64,000 nucleotides of DNA. It comes from Smittia aterrima (lineage: Eukaryota > Arthropoda > Insecta > Diptera > Chironomidae). Position numbers and translations under genes: made by a program. The stretch lies in assembly GCA_033063855.1 (NCBI GenBank), contig CP093831.1, positions 26,722,001 to 26,786,000 of the forward strand, given 5' to 3'. The notes beneath the pieces were generated by a model. The model saw nothing but the letters and a program-made list of their open reading frames with translations, was not told the origin of the DNA and searched no databases. Shown piece after piece: positions 49,829-60,424 of this stretch (position 1 is the first letter of the stretch; each line of letters opens with the position of its first letter).

Positions 49829-50399
49829 AAAAATATATTTCTCCAAATTTATTCATACAATGTTTGTTTTCGATTTGAAGGCATCAAAGATTGGTTAGAA
49901 AGTTTTCCGTGAAAACCTTTTCATAAAGTTTTTGGTGAAATTAAGTTCAATCTGAGTCGTCAGAGATTTTATCGTGAAAGAGGTTCCACTAAGCTAAGCG
50001 CTAATTTTAGATAGCAAAGTGTGATTTTAAAATAATCAAAGGCAATTCGCGAGTGTTTGTTGTTTGTTTATGGAGAGGGAGAGGTGAAGATAACATGATC
50101 GTGACTCTATTTTTTAAGCTAACAATTCATTTCATGTTGCACATGCTTATGGAATGCCCAACGAGCGCTTAATTGTTTATGATGTAAAAAAAAGAAGAAT
50201 TTCAATTGTGTTCGATGATGATTCATTCGAAATACTTTTGTGCTTGTTGAAGCTTTGAAATCACTGTCATGTAAAAGTCAACCTGTTCAGCCAACAACGT
50301 CTTCATCGCTTCTTTGAGATGCGTGTCGCGTTCTTGTCTAAAGTGAGATTGCTCTGCAAGGACACTAACAGTCATAACGTCTACTCTTCGGTTCACTTC
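49829..50399. repeat. Segmental duplication, copy 1 (matches 52981-53557)
   Basis: About 570 bp nearly identical to 52981-53557; the clearest difference is a 6-bp TCCATG present only in copy 2 (about 53304). Includes the shared downstream region of the LRR-BTB gene and the last 59 codons of SH3PX1. The match ends abruptly at CGGTTCACTTC. Confidence 0.9.
50223..50399 (-). pseudogene. Truncated 3' end of SH3PX1
   Basis: The minus strand encodes the last 59 residues of the SH3PX1 BAR domain (EVNRRVDVMTVSVLAEQSHF onward to the stop). Nothing upstream of Glu-Val-Asn is present, so it cannot be a functional gene. Confidence 0.9.
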
Positions 50400-50716
50400 T
50401 TTTATCTTACACCAACGATGTTTGTTTTGATTGCAAAAATGCTAAATCTCAAAATTTTTTGGTATTGGTTGGAATCCACATGAAATTAGCACATTTATAA
50501 GTTGAATGAGGACAAATATTGCTCACTCATTACTCGCTCTCATTGAAATATTTAAAAACAAAAAGAATTCAATTCTAGTTTCAATAAAATTCTTTGTAAG
50601 TAGAACAGTAATTAAGTAGAATTCTTCATATAAATATTGTTTCTAGATTATCACCGTCGTGTTTCATTCATCCGAACGTAAATATTTCATTAAATAATTA
50701 TTCTGGAAACAACTCG

Positions 50717-50820
50717 CTGATAATGAGTTTAATCAAATTCGACATTTTTTGTGTTCTTGTGTGCTAACAAAAATTTTTTTTCATATAAAAACTGATCTGA
50801 TATAAGTTTACACATTAGTC
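50717..50820 (+). promoter_or_regulatory. TATA box and initiator of the MBF2-like gene
   Basis: CTGATAATGAGTT at 50717-50729 matches the class 3 LRR-BTB blocks. ATATAAAA at 50783-50790 is followed about 33 bp later by the initiator-like TTAGTC (50815-50820), leaving a 5' UTR of about 50 bp. This is the only clear TATA-type promoter attached to a gene in the window. Confidence 0.55.
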
Positions 50821-50869
50821 GTCTTCAGCCTATCGTTTCGAGTCATTTGAAAGAATTTTTTTATCAAAA

Positions 50870-51214
50870 ATGAAAGCATTCGTTATAATTGCATTTTTGG
50901 CCTTTGTGGCTTGCGAAAACAGTTTGATGCATGAGAAATATGGACGATTAGGACCACTTGACGTTCTGGTTGCAAGAGACGTAATACAAACGAAAGCGGA
51001 TAAGTTTATAAAAAAAAAAGTTACTGTGAGTTTCCCACCAAAACAAGAATTAAATGGCGGTCGAAGACTAAGTTACATCGAAATCATTAAGTTCCGCAAT
51101 GCTACCTGTGAATTTATTGATGGCGGAATAGGTTTTATTCACTCGAAAATATTAATCACGTCAGCGACAAGAAGCCCATTAGATTTGATTATCTTATACT
51201 ACACAAATCCTTAA
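50870..51214 (+). CDS. Small secreted protein, MBF2-like family
   Basis: 114 residues, single exon. It begins with a strong signal peptide (MKAFVIIAFLAFVACENS), followed by a basic middle and a C-terminal block with YIEIIKFRNATCEFIDGGIG and ILITSATRSPLDLIILYY. The pattern of GG-x-G, then two hydrophobic strands split by Ser-x-R and a final strand ending in I/L-x-Y, resembles the insect MBF2 family (often annotated as salivary secreted peptide). Family assignment is from pattern memory and moderate. The gene sits between the two copies of the segmental duplication. Confidence 0.6.
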   Translation: MKAFVIIAFLAFVACENSLMHEKYGRLGPLDVLVARDVIQTKADKFIKKKVTVSFPPKQELNGGRRLSYIEIIKFRNATCEFIDGGIGFIHSKILITSATRSPLDLIILYYTNP

Positions 51215-51227
51215 GGAAAAATAGTTT

Positions 51228-51275
51228 TTCATGGAGGATCCCGAGAAATTGAATAATTTCTTGAATTTAGATTAA
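51228..51275 (+). pseudogene. BTB-tail fossil
   Basis: Reads FMEDPEKLNNFLNLD and a stop, identical in style to the end of the 47167 unit. It marks the left edge of duplication copy 2, since copy 1 begins at the equivalent tail near 48285. Confidence 0.75.
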
Positions 51276-51859
51276 AATAAACAATATTCATCGCCAAATC
51301 TCAAAGGAAACTTTATTTAAAATTCGATCATTTGCAAAATGGTTTTAAATGTTTTAACAAATACATTTCTTAAAATTTATTCAAACAATGTTTCTTTTCG
51401 AATTGAAGGCATCAAAGATTAGTTAGAAAGTTTTCAGTAAAAACCTTTTCAAGAGCCCTGCTTACGTGAAACATGTCAGAATAATTGACTAAAATGTCCA
51501 GAGAAATTAAGTTCTTGCATTGGACAGGTTCGAAAAATCGTTTACTCGATTATCGTCAAGTTTACGAAGAAATTTTGACAAAGAACTAAAAATTAAACAT
51601 AAATAAATTTGAAAAGAATGTTTCGAGGTGATTGTAAATAAATTTTTTTATTTGGGTAAATAATTTGTTTTAATAATTCAAAAACTTTTTATTAAACGAG
51701 GTAGCAAAAAGTCGAAGTAAATCACTCGTCAGTCACTACATCCACAACAACTACAAGAGCGAATCGCATTTATCATTGAGAGGATTGAAAATGTTTTGTT
51801 TAGTTCGTGACAGATTTTCAAAGCTAAAGGTTCTCAAGAGATAAAAAAAACAGTTCGAA

Positions 51860-52779
51860 ATGGATATCAATTTTGAGGTCTCGAGAAGCATTTTTCTAAT
51901 CTCACTCACTTGGTTATCCATGACAGTGGCATCAAGGAAATTTCGAAAAATGATTTGAAAGGACTCGAGGGACTTGTTCTTGATAGTCTTGCTATTGAAA
52001 ATTGTCAATTGACATCATTGCCCAACGATTTGTTCACTGAAATGCCAAACTTACGAGAAGTTTCACTCCACAGCAACAACATCGAGTTTGCATCTTCAGC
52101 ACGCACTTTTGAAACCTTTGCGTCGAAGAGAAAATGTTAGAGTGAGCTTTTTAAAAACCATTAATGCTTTGTTCGCGTCAGGATTTGGAAATTCTTTAAC
52201 CTCTCTAGAAGATCTGATGAAGTTGATCGACGAGAGATCAGGAACAGCAATTGGTTTGATGCACTAACCAATTGCTGTTTCTGATCTCTTGGAATCTGAT
52301 CCAAAAATCAAAAAAATGTGGATTTCTGGAGAAAAAAAATCCGATCTCACAATTATCGCTGGAGAAAAAAAATTTAAAGTTCACAAAACAATTTTAGGAA
52401 TGCGAAGCAAAGTGTTCGCTAAAATGTTTGTCAAATGTTTGAAGATCAAATTGAAGAAACTGAAATTGAAATACAGACTTCAGCTCTGGTTCAGTTAAAG
52501 CTTTGCTTAAATTCATTTACGCAAAGGAACTTGCCTAAAATAGCAGAAATGAAATCGATTTACGAGAAAATCATTTTTGATCAACTTGACGACTCAAATG
52601 TTTCGGAAATTTTCTTGTTTGCTCATCGTTATGCATCTCAACTTTTGATGGAGAAATCATTTCATTTGATCGCCGAAAAATTTCCTGAATTGCCAATCAA
52701 AATTTTAGAAGATCCTGAGAAGTTAAAGAAGCTGATCGATGCTCGTCGAGACTTGGACGAACTTTTGGAAGACAAATGA
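51860..52779 (+). pseudogene. LRR-BTB pseudogene, decayed duplicate of the 48685 gene
   Basis: ATG at 51860 (MDINFE) is followed by deletion of most of the N-terminal cap. LRR pieces (IKEISKNDLKGLEGL, LTSLPNDLFTEMPNLREVSL) are then frameshifted near 52100. Linker and BTB pieces are in changing frames (SDLTIIAGEKKFKVHKTILG, a short partial repeat at VKCLKIK, EDQIEETEIEI) and a deletion removes part of the domain. The tail from about 52530 is open and ends RRDLDELLEDK like its partner. Several independent lesions. Confidence 0.9.
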
Positions 52780-52980
52780 AAATGTTTAGATCAGAATAAA
52801 AGTTTAAATCGTTCAAATAAAAAAAATTGTTTTGATCGATTAGTTCGTCGACCTTATCTGTCGTTGAAACCGAATCACAAGAGACATCTACTTCTTTATC
52901 AGCGCCTTCGAAAGTGACTGTCTTTCTAGAAAATGCATTTAAAAGTCCATCATTTGCATAATAAATTTTTAATGTTTTAA

Positions 52981-53557
52981 TAAAAATATATTTCTCCAAA
53001 TTTATTCATACAATGTTTGTTTTCGATTTGAAGGCATCAAAGATTGGTTAGAAAGTTTTCCGTGAAAACCTTTTCATAAAGTTTTTGGTGAAATTAAGTT
53101 CAATCTGAGTCGTCAGAGATTTTATCGTGAAAGAGGTTCCACTAAGCTAAGCGCTAATTTTAGATAGCAAAGTGTGATTTTAAAATAATCAAAGGCAATT
53201 CGCGAGTGTTTGTTGTTTGTTTATGGAGAGGGAGAGGTGAAGATAACATGATCGTGACTCTATTTTTTAAGCTAACAATTCATTTCATGTTGCACATGCT
53301 TATTCCATGGAATGCCCAACGAGCGCTTAATTGTTTATGATGTAAAAAAAAGAAGAATTTCAATTGTGTTCGATGATGATTCATTCGAAATACTTTTGTG
53401 CTTGTTGAAGCTTTGAAATCACTGTCATGTAAAAGTCAACCTGTTCAGCCAACAACGTCTTCATCGCTTCTTTGAGATGCGTGTCGCGTTCTTGTCTAAA
53501 GTGAGATTGCTCTGCAAGGACACTAACAGTCATAACGTCTACTCTTCGGTTCACTTC
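52981..53557. repeat. Segmental duplication, copy 2 (matches 49829-50399)
   Basis: Source copy, continuous with the complete SH3PX1 gene. Includes its 3' UTR and last codons. Confidence 0.9.
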
Positions 53558-55293
53558 CTGAATCTGCAAGTTCGACATCTTCTGGTCGTAGGCGAGCTTC
53601 TCACACTCTTTTCTCTTTTGCTGAGCATTTTTATGTTCCGAGAGAATGTCAGGGAAGGAGCTGAGAATTCCACGGTACACGTGAAGCTTATCGCAGAACG
53701 GCTGCCAGTCTCGTTTCGCTTGATCTTCGTAGAGCTTTCCAATAGAAATGAAAATTCCAGCCGTGTTCCCGACTGATTGCGTCAAAGAGAATCCTGTGCT
53801 AATTCTTCGCTCGTCGATGTCGAGAGCTTTGGCTAGTTCACTAAATGAATCGCCTAAACGTTGATAGTCCTTGCGATAAAGATTCGTGTACTTGTTGACT
53901 TGATCAGACGCAGCAGACTCAAGAATTTTAACAGCTCCATCCATGCCGCCCGTGAAGTTCTTGCAGCACTCGATTTGCGAGTCGACGACTGTCGGGAGTA
54001 AAGCTTTCTCAGGTGTTATACGAACAGCAGCACAGAAAGTCGGGCCAGTTAACTGAAACAAGAGAATAATTAGATTGATTTATGATTGAGTCTCTTTCTA
54101 CTCACGACATCTTTCTCCGCGCATCTCTTCCCAGCTTTCCACTTCTTCTGATCTTTGCAAGTCAAGAAATGCATCCAAACGTCGCATTTCGATAGAATTG
54201 GATGACGACAAACCCAGTCGACGAATTGTTGAAGTTGAGCACGACGATGTTCGATGAACTGCTCTTCGTAGCGTCCGGAAATTTGCTTATCAGGAAGCGG
54301 TGGAATCGGAATCAAACAAAACTTTTCCACTAGTCGCTCATGCAGCCAATCAAAGTTTTTATAGCGTCTCGATACGGGTTCGTTTGTAAAGCTTGGTAGA
54401 AGTTGATAAGCGATAAACTTCTTGATTCCCTTGAATTTCGATTCCATTTTCGGTGAAGTCACTGTAACTGTGTAGCGATTTTCGAGTGGCTTCCACATGT
54501 AAATTCCCTGATCGTTCAGATAAATTTGAACTTGCTCGTTCTCGGGAACTGAAATCGTCGCTGTTCCCATGATGTAGGAGTCGTTTGCTTTTGAAAACAT
54601 CTTTGAAGTCTTCCTAGACAGTGGGACATTGCTTGAAGCCATTGATTGTGCGTCGTCTGGGACAGAAGGTAAATTTGATCCGTGATAAGGCTGCGAACTC
54701 GACGGAGCTCCTGGTCGTTCATAACGAGCACCATTCTCTTCATCGTCAAAGTCGCTATCAAAATCGTAGTTATCATCGTTCGAGTAGTCGTATCTGTGTT
54801 GTTGACTTCCACCTGATGGCGCTTGTGGCTGAACATTCGCGAACGAAGGCGGAATGACTGGCTCAGGTTGCGACCAAGGATCGTCAGTTGCTGTTGGCAC
54901 AAAGTCATTCCCATAATAATTATTCGTTGGAGAAACAACTGGAACTACTGGCGGAGCAACTGGCCTTGCAGGTGTTTTTAATTCTTCAACGTCTGAGAAA
55001 CGAAATAACAATGAAATGTCGAAGAATGTGATGACATCATTCGAACTTGTGGAACTTACATGAAGCAGGAAAAATTCCTTTAACGCCTTTGGAATTAAGA
55101 CCTTCCCACCATCCGTTGCCAACATCCTGATCAGTCACAGTAAGCACTTCGCCAGCTGCGTGATCACACAAAGAAAACGAAGACCATTAGATGATAAGAG
55201 AGATCACAACAACAAAAGTTTCTTTTTACCAATTATCGAGAGCTCGTTGTCTAAATCGCTAGCGAAATCGTACAGCACCGTCACACGCATCAT
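53381..55293 (-). CDS. SH3PX1: Sorting nexin SH3PX1 (SNX9/18/33 family)
   Basis: Four coding exons on the minus strand: 55293-55230, 55155-55060, 54992-54106, 54052-53381; 572 residues, all in frame. SNX9-type proteins couple membrane curvature to actin assembly and dynamin in endocytosis. The SH3 domain spans the first three exons (VTVLYDFASDLDNELSI, NGWWEGLNSKGVKGIFPASY). A Pro-rich linker with acidic YDFDSDFDDEE follows, then the PX domain (SRRYKNFDWLHERL, IPPLPDKQISGRYEEQFIEH), then the BAR domain (CKNFTGGMDGAVKIL to LQQAQKYFE). An AG following a pyrimidine tract just 5' of the start (about 55336) indicates a 5'-UTR intron. The last 59 codons are duplicated at 50223-50399. Confidence 0.94.
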
Positions 55294-55608
55294 GACTTCC
55301 TGCAGATTGAGAGTTTCCCCCTCTAAAATCAAATGGAATTGTTAATTTAATTAAAATCTGAGTATTTTATGGGAGGAGACGATGAGTAACATTTTCCGAC
55401 TTAAAAAATTTTTGTTTTGACACTTTACTTACACTTGAGACTGATTTTAGATAAACCTTTGCTATTAGAGAGTTTCTTGAACTTGTAGACAGTTCGATAC
55501 GAACTTAAAATTATATTAGATAAGATGATTTCCACTTGAAACAAAAGAACTTTATTTTCTCTGCAATTTTCGTTTCAAAACTTTTTTTCTGAACGATTTT
55601 TTTGTTGA

Positions 55609-55618
55609 CTGAACGCAC
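55609..55618 (-). promoter_or_regulatory. GTGCGTTCAG element upstream of SH3PX1
   Basis: Minus-strand GTGCGTTCAG, about 315 bp before the SH3PX1 start codon but upstream of the inferred 5'-UTR intron acceptor, pointing into the gene. It lies 106 bp from the divergent Phf5a start. Confidence 0.5.
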
Positions 55619-55723
55619 TTTTAGTAATCGTTTGAAATATTAAAGCGAAAAGACCTTTTTAACTTTATCTCTTGAAGCATCAGTTTATAAACATTCGAAC
55701 AACTTAAATAGTCTTCAGATAAA

Positions 55724-56174
55724 ATGGCTAAGCATCATCCAGATTTAATCTTTTGCCGGAAGCAACCGGGAGTCGGTAAATATTGAAAATATTTTTAAAA
55801 CGTTTGCATTCATCAAACTAAACTTCATTCTTGTTTTAGCTATTGGAAGACTTTGCGAGAAATGCGATGGAAAGTGTGTAGTTTGTGATTCTTATGTGCG
55901 ACCGTGCACTTTGGTTCGAATCTGCGATGAATGTAAGTTCTCAATTGAAATTCTTTCTTTTCTCATCTAACAAAATCATTTTGTAGGCAACTACGGAAGT
56001 TTCCAAGGAAGATGCGTTATCTGCGGAGGAGCAGGAGTCAGCGACGCTTACTATTGCAAGGAATGTACAGTTCAAGAGAAAGACAGAGATGGATGCCCAA
56101 AGATTGTGAATCTCGGCTCGAGTAAGACAGATTTGTTCTACGAACGAAAGAAATATGGATTCAAACAACGATAG
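55724..56174 (+). CDS. Phf5a: PHF5A / SF3b 14b splicing factor
   Basis: Three exons, 55724-55775, 55840-55932, 55987-56174; 110 residues, exactly the family length. PHF5A is a small multi-zinc knot subunit of SF3b in U2 snRNP that, with SF3B1, forms the branch-site adenosine pocket. MAKHHPDLIFCRKQPGVAIG, the series of CxxC knuckles (CEKCDGKC, CDSYVRPC, CDECNYG, CVICGGAG, CKEC) and the C-terminal YERKKYGFKQR are all present. Divergent from SH3PX1; convergent with RpS21 at 103 bp. Confidence 0.96.
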
Positions 56175-56277
56175 TCACTTCAATCTCTTTCTCATTAAAT
56201 AAACAACTTTTTTAAATTCCAAAGAACGATCTTTTTATTTCATGGAATATTTTCACAAGACAACTTGCTTGGGATGT

Positions 56278-56734
56278 TTAATAATTCTTAGACAAAACTC
56301 CATCCTTCTTGGCGAGGCGAGCGATGCAATCATCAGATTCTCCCATTCGGCGGATCTCTCCGCAGATTGCGTAGGTCTTGACGGTGTCCAACATGCGTCC
56401 GGTGTTCTCATCGACTTCAACCAAGTTGATTTGGATGGAGGCGTGATCCTTGGCGTGGATGATTCTGTTACTGGCCGAGCTGAAAAAATTCAATCAAAAC
56501 AAACAATTGAGGTTAGACATTTAACAAAATTAATTATCGAGATCTTTTAAGTGATTGTTGATGTTAATTCATCACTGATCGATGTTTTAATTAAAGAACT
56601 TTGTAGCTTGAGAGATTAAATTGTAAAGCACTTTCGAATGAACTGAAATCAACAAATCACTTTGCAACGTGAAATTAAATTTACCATTTTCTTGGGCAGT
56701 ACAAGTCAACGAATTCTCCGGCGTCGTTTTCCAT
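56278..56734 (-). CDS. RpS21: Ribosomal protein eS21 (RpS21)
   Basis: Two exons on the minus strand, 56734-56685 and 56479-56278; 83 residues. MENDAGEFVDLYCPRKCSAS, then RIIHAKDHASIQINL and TYAICGEIRRMGESDDC are nearly invariant in animal eS21. Structural component of the 40S subunit near the platform. Pyrimidine-rich TTTCTTTCTTTTT on the minus strand near 56865 fits a TOP-type leader, expected for a ribosomal protein mRNA. Confidence 0.96.
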
Positions 56735-56874
56735 TATTATCAGCTAAAAGAGAATGTAAAGAATGTAATTAACATCAATTCGTTCATTAAATCGTTGTTT
56801 TTCCTGATGAAAACTTACATTTTGTTTCTGAGACGAGTCAAACTGTTCGCAATGCAAAATCAAAAAGAAAGAAA

Positions 56875-56884
56875 TTGAACGCAC
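56875..56884 (-). promoter_or_regulatory. GTGCGTTCAA element upstream of RpS21
   Basis: Minus-strand GTGCGTTCAATTTCTTTC, about 140 bp before the RpS21 start codon and directly before the pyrimidine tract. One base different (A for G) from the element at Lsg1 and SH3PX1. Confidence 0.5.
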
Positions 56885-57025
56885 TCGCCACGTCGTCGAG
56901 TTAACTGAACGAACTCTTCGTGAACTAATCGACTTTTGATCAAAACAAAACAATAAATTTCGGAAAGAATTTTTATTCCTCGTTCATTATCCCCCAGTTC
57001 GATTATTTCTTGTGATTCGGTTAAG

Positions 57026-57710
57026 ATGGAAGAGGTAAGTCAACTTAACTTCAATTAAATTGAATAATTGATTTCACTTTTCTTTTTGTAGAGTAAAATA
57101 AATTTTCTCATTCCATCATCGTCGATTTCTTCTTCTGCTGTGACCGCTGGTGTTGCGACTAATTTCGTTATTAATCCAATTTGTCCTTTGTCGCCAACAT
57201 CGAGCATCGCAAACTTCAACGTTCCACCGCGACAAGTGTCAATTACGCAGGTGAAATTTGAAATTTTCTTCTTCTTGTCTTTGCTTTCTAAACTGAGACA
57301 TTCTTTTAAAAATATTTGTTTTGTAGATCTACGCAAGCCGGAAAATTAAACATCCTTCGTTTAGGAAACGAGCGAGTTCAGGGACGTGTCCTTATTACAT
57401 CCCTTTCAGACACAGACAACGAACAAAGAGTGAGAATGCTGACATCTCGAACACACAACCAAACACAGAAGAATCTGGGATGGATGTTGAGAACATAAAT
57501 GACAAGAATCACATGGAAATGGACGCAATACCGAACAGCAACAACCTTCCAAATTTCAGCAAAATCAAACTCTCGCAACTCAAGAAATCAAAGTCAATGG
57601 AAAGTTTGATCATCCCACCGCCAAATTCCGATGAGAAGGAAACGAAAGTTAATTCGAGTACGCTCGAGTTTGTGTCGACTCGGATACAAAAACTGAAGTT
57701 CAATGAATGA
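57026..57710 (+). CDS. Unrecognised Ser/Asn-rich protein
   Basis: Three exons: 57026-57034 (Met-Glu-Glu only), 57092-57250, 57327-57710; 183 residues with clean GT-AG introns of 57 and 76 bp. The protein is hydrophilic and probably disordered, with basic patches (SRKIKHPSFRKR, PFRHRQRTKSE) and a C-terminal KIKLSQLKKSKSMESLIIPP that resembles a Ser-phosphorylation or docking motif. It ends TRIQKLKFNE. No known domain, signal peptide or membrane segment. Divergent from RpS21 with 291 bp between start codons. Splice signals and the position between housekeeping genes argue it is real; function unknown. Confidence 0.65.
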
Positions 57711-60424
57711 AACTGCAGAGCTGTGTTCTCGGAGCCAGAGTTTGTTTATTTCGTGAAGTGGTTGAGTCAAATTTAAGCTGAGAAATATTATTTTGATTTT
57801 TGATGTGAGCTCATTGAAAAATTGAGTCAACGAACAGAACTTTTGCTTCGATATTATTTAAGTTGTTCCTACATAAACTCGTAACTAATAAAATATTACA
57901 ATTGACAAATAAATTTATCTCGAATTTATCTCAAAGTTAGTCTTCCCCAGCTTGGTCCCCTTCGAATTTGATTTCGCTCGGCAAATTGCGAAGCAAATAC
58001 AATTTTTTTTTTCATAGAAAATCTCTTTTCCAAAATAATTAATTAAAAGTGTCACGTAACAAAGTCATTGCTCAAAAAAGTGATAGAAGCATTAACGGAT
58101 GTTCTAATTGTGCAATTCAAGTCAATTCCGATAAAACAAATCAGTGAAATCTGTCAAAATGTGAAAGGTTAAAAGGAAAATAGAAAAAACGTAAGAACTT
58201 CTTCTTCTTGCTCTAAATATCTTATCAATGTCATTGCGTAAACAGAGTAAAGAATGTTATCAGTAGTTTCGACAAGTAGTTTGTGACCTTAGCTTTGGCT
58301 TTTGTAGAGAGAATCTAAAACTCCGAAAATCGATTTCCCGACGGAATTTTCCTTCAACAACCTGTCAGTGAAAATGCGAGCGCAATCACGGAATGCTCAT
58401 TAAGTCGACTCGAGCTATCGGTGAATGTCATTGTCAAGGCTTCTTCGATTCGTAATCTGTCGAAAGAAAAATGGGTCAGAAACATGCCGCAAAGGCAGAA
58501 CGGATTCCCATGTGATCTCGTTCGTCTACGCTTTCTTTTTCTCTCGTTGCGGATTTGTTCATTACGTTGGCGAAAAGAAATCAAAAGTTTGTCTTCTGAA
58601 AAATACATCGCGGCAGCTTCTCTTCGATGAGTTATGTGGGAAACGATGTTTCTGTCATGTTTAAGATCAACCAGAAACAGCTACCGAGGCGTGAGATTAA
58701 AAACGTGTTGATAGATCGCTTAGAGGCTGATGCTCTTAAGAAATTTAATTTGTTTAATTTAAATCATGCTATCGAGCGAGGAAATAGATTTATAGTGCTG
58801 GCTTCACACTCAAGGGCTTATTAAGAAGAAGCGTCTTGATCTCTTTTAATATCTTCAAGTCTCACGTGACATTTCATCTGAACCATCCTCGCACGTTTAA
58901 AGAATCGCTTTCACTTTTATATTCTCTACCATGAACGCGTTCTTGATTGCATCTAAGCGTATATTAGGTTTCCAAACGATACTCAACAGTTCGCGCTATA
59001 AATAGCTGTAGAAAATTACATGCCATAAAAGTCTCGCGACTCTAAAGTATGCTTCAGCGTTTGAAGTGTTTTCTCCGTAAATATTTGCTCATTCTGGAAC
59101 GAAGCGAGCGAAAGAATCAAAATGAATGCGCTTTCTTGTCGCAAAACAAAAACATAATCGTCGAATTAACTGTACAATTTAATCCGTGAGTCAAATGGGG
59201 ATTTGAGATTGCAACGGGAAGATTCGCGATGTCTCGTTTTGTGTTTTTGCTCGAACAATGCAAACGGAAGATTATTGTAGATCAAGAGAGCTCTCAAATG
59301 TTAATCCCGTTTATTTAAAACACGAGCAAAGGAATTCTTTATTTTCGTTAATCCTTGAACTTGTAAAATCACACGAGCTTCAGGTGTTTTCGCGGCTTCT
59401 CCGATTCGACTCGCGAGTATAATGAAAACATGTTATGGGAAGTGGTGAAAGAAAGAGAACTAGCGAGAGAGGGAAAGCCGATTGAAAAACCATCGGCTGA
59501 ACCGAAATAGCATTTTGAACGTTTACTATAGCTTGTTCCGTTTTATAGTAGAAATGCGTTCGTTCGGGATTGATTAGCGAACTGCGTCACGTTCTCATTG
59601 AAAGGAAATCTTTATTATTTGCTCGATGCTTCGACGTCACTTCAACTCATCCCAATCTCCACGCTCAGCATTTTTAAAGCTCTCTGTTTACAGAGTCTTT
59701 TTTAAATTCATATTTTAAGTTCAGTTGATCATCGCGCGGCGAACCAAACGGTAATGATTTACCTCGTGCTGTTTTCTTTAAGTTCTGCAAGAACGTGATA
59801 GACAAATATTTTCTCTTTACATTTCGCTTTGCGAGTTTCGTGTCACCCAGAATGTTAGTTTCGGGCAATTTGTGACACTAATTTAGACGAAATCGCTCGA
59901 GAATCGTTTGCGTAGATAATAAAGAAAAAATAAAAAGGAATTTATGCAATCACGTAGATTTCGAGCGTCCGCCAAATTTATGTTTCACAAAGTTATTTCG
60001 AGATTTTGATAATGACAAAACGTGGGCGAATGTTTTACGATTGCTTTAGAGCCGTTTGAAAAATTAATTTTGGAACTACTCATCATTCTCGAGGAGACGA
60101 CGTAGAGTTCCTTATTTATTGCCCTCCATCCATTGCCAAACGAAAATATTTGCGTTAGCTCTCCAACGACAAAGAGTGAAAGTCAAAAGCGATCTAAGTG
60201 AATGTTTTATTGTTGTGAATGAATGATTCTGCCATTTCATTTCGTGTGATCGAGTTGTTACGATATTCGCTTTTTTGTTTTGTTCGACATCATTTCCTCA
60301 TTCTCATTTTTCGTCACGGTAATTACAGCTTCATCACAACAAACACGGTGCGTTGCCGAACGAGAATCAAGACTAAAACATAAAAAAAAAACTTCACAGA
60401 AGCTGAGCCAGAGCCAGCCCAACC
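57711..60424. other. Long gene-free stretch upstream of the ankyrin gene
   Basis: No coding evidence on either strand; the short frames are not protein-like. A palindromic TATA-like AGCTATAAATAGCT lies at about 58995-59008 without an attached gene. Near 57890-57905 there are AATAAA signals for the upstream gene. Confidence 0.5.

Noticed and set aside
21963..52779. Bacterial or viral origin for the LRR-BTB array
   Set aside because: Units share the base composition, eukaryotic-style promoters and 3' signals of the rest of the window, and the LRR style is dipteran.
54516..54938. 140-codon minus-strand frame inside SH3PX1
   Set aside because: It is the +1 frame of the Pro/Asp-rich linker exon and is not conserved in style.
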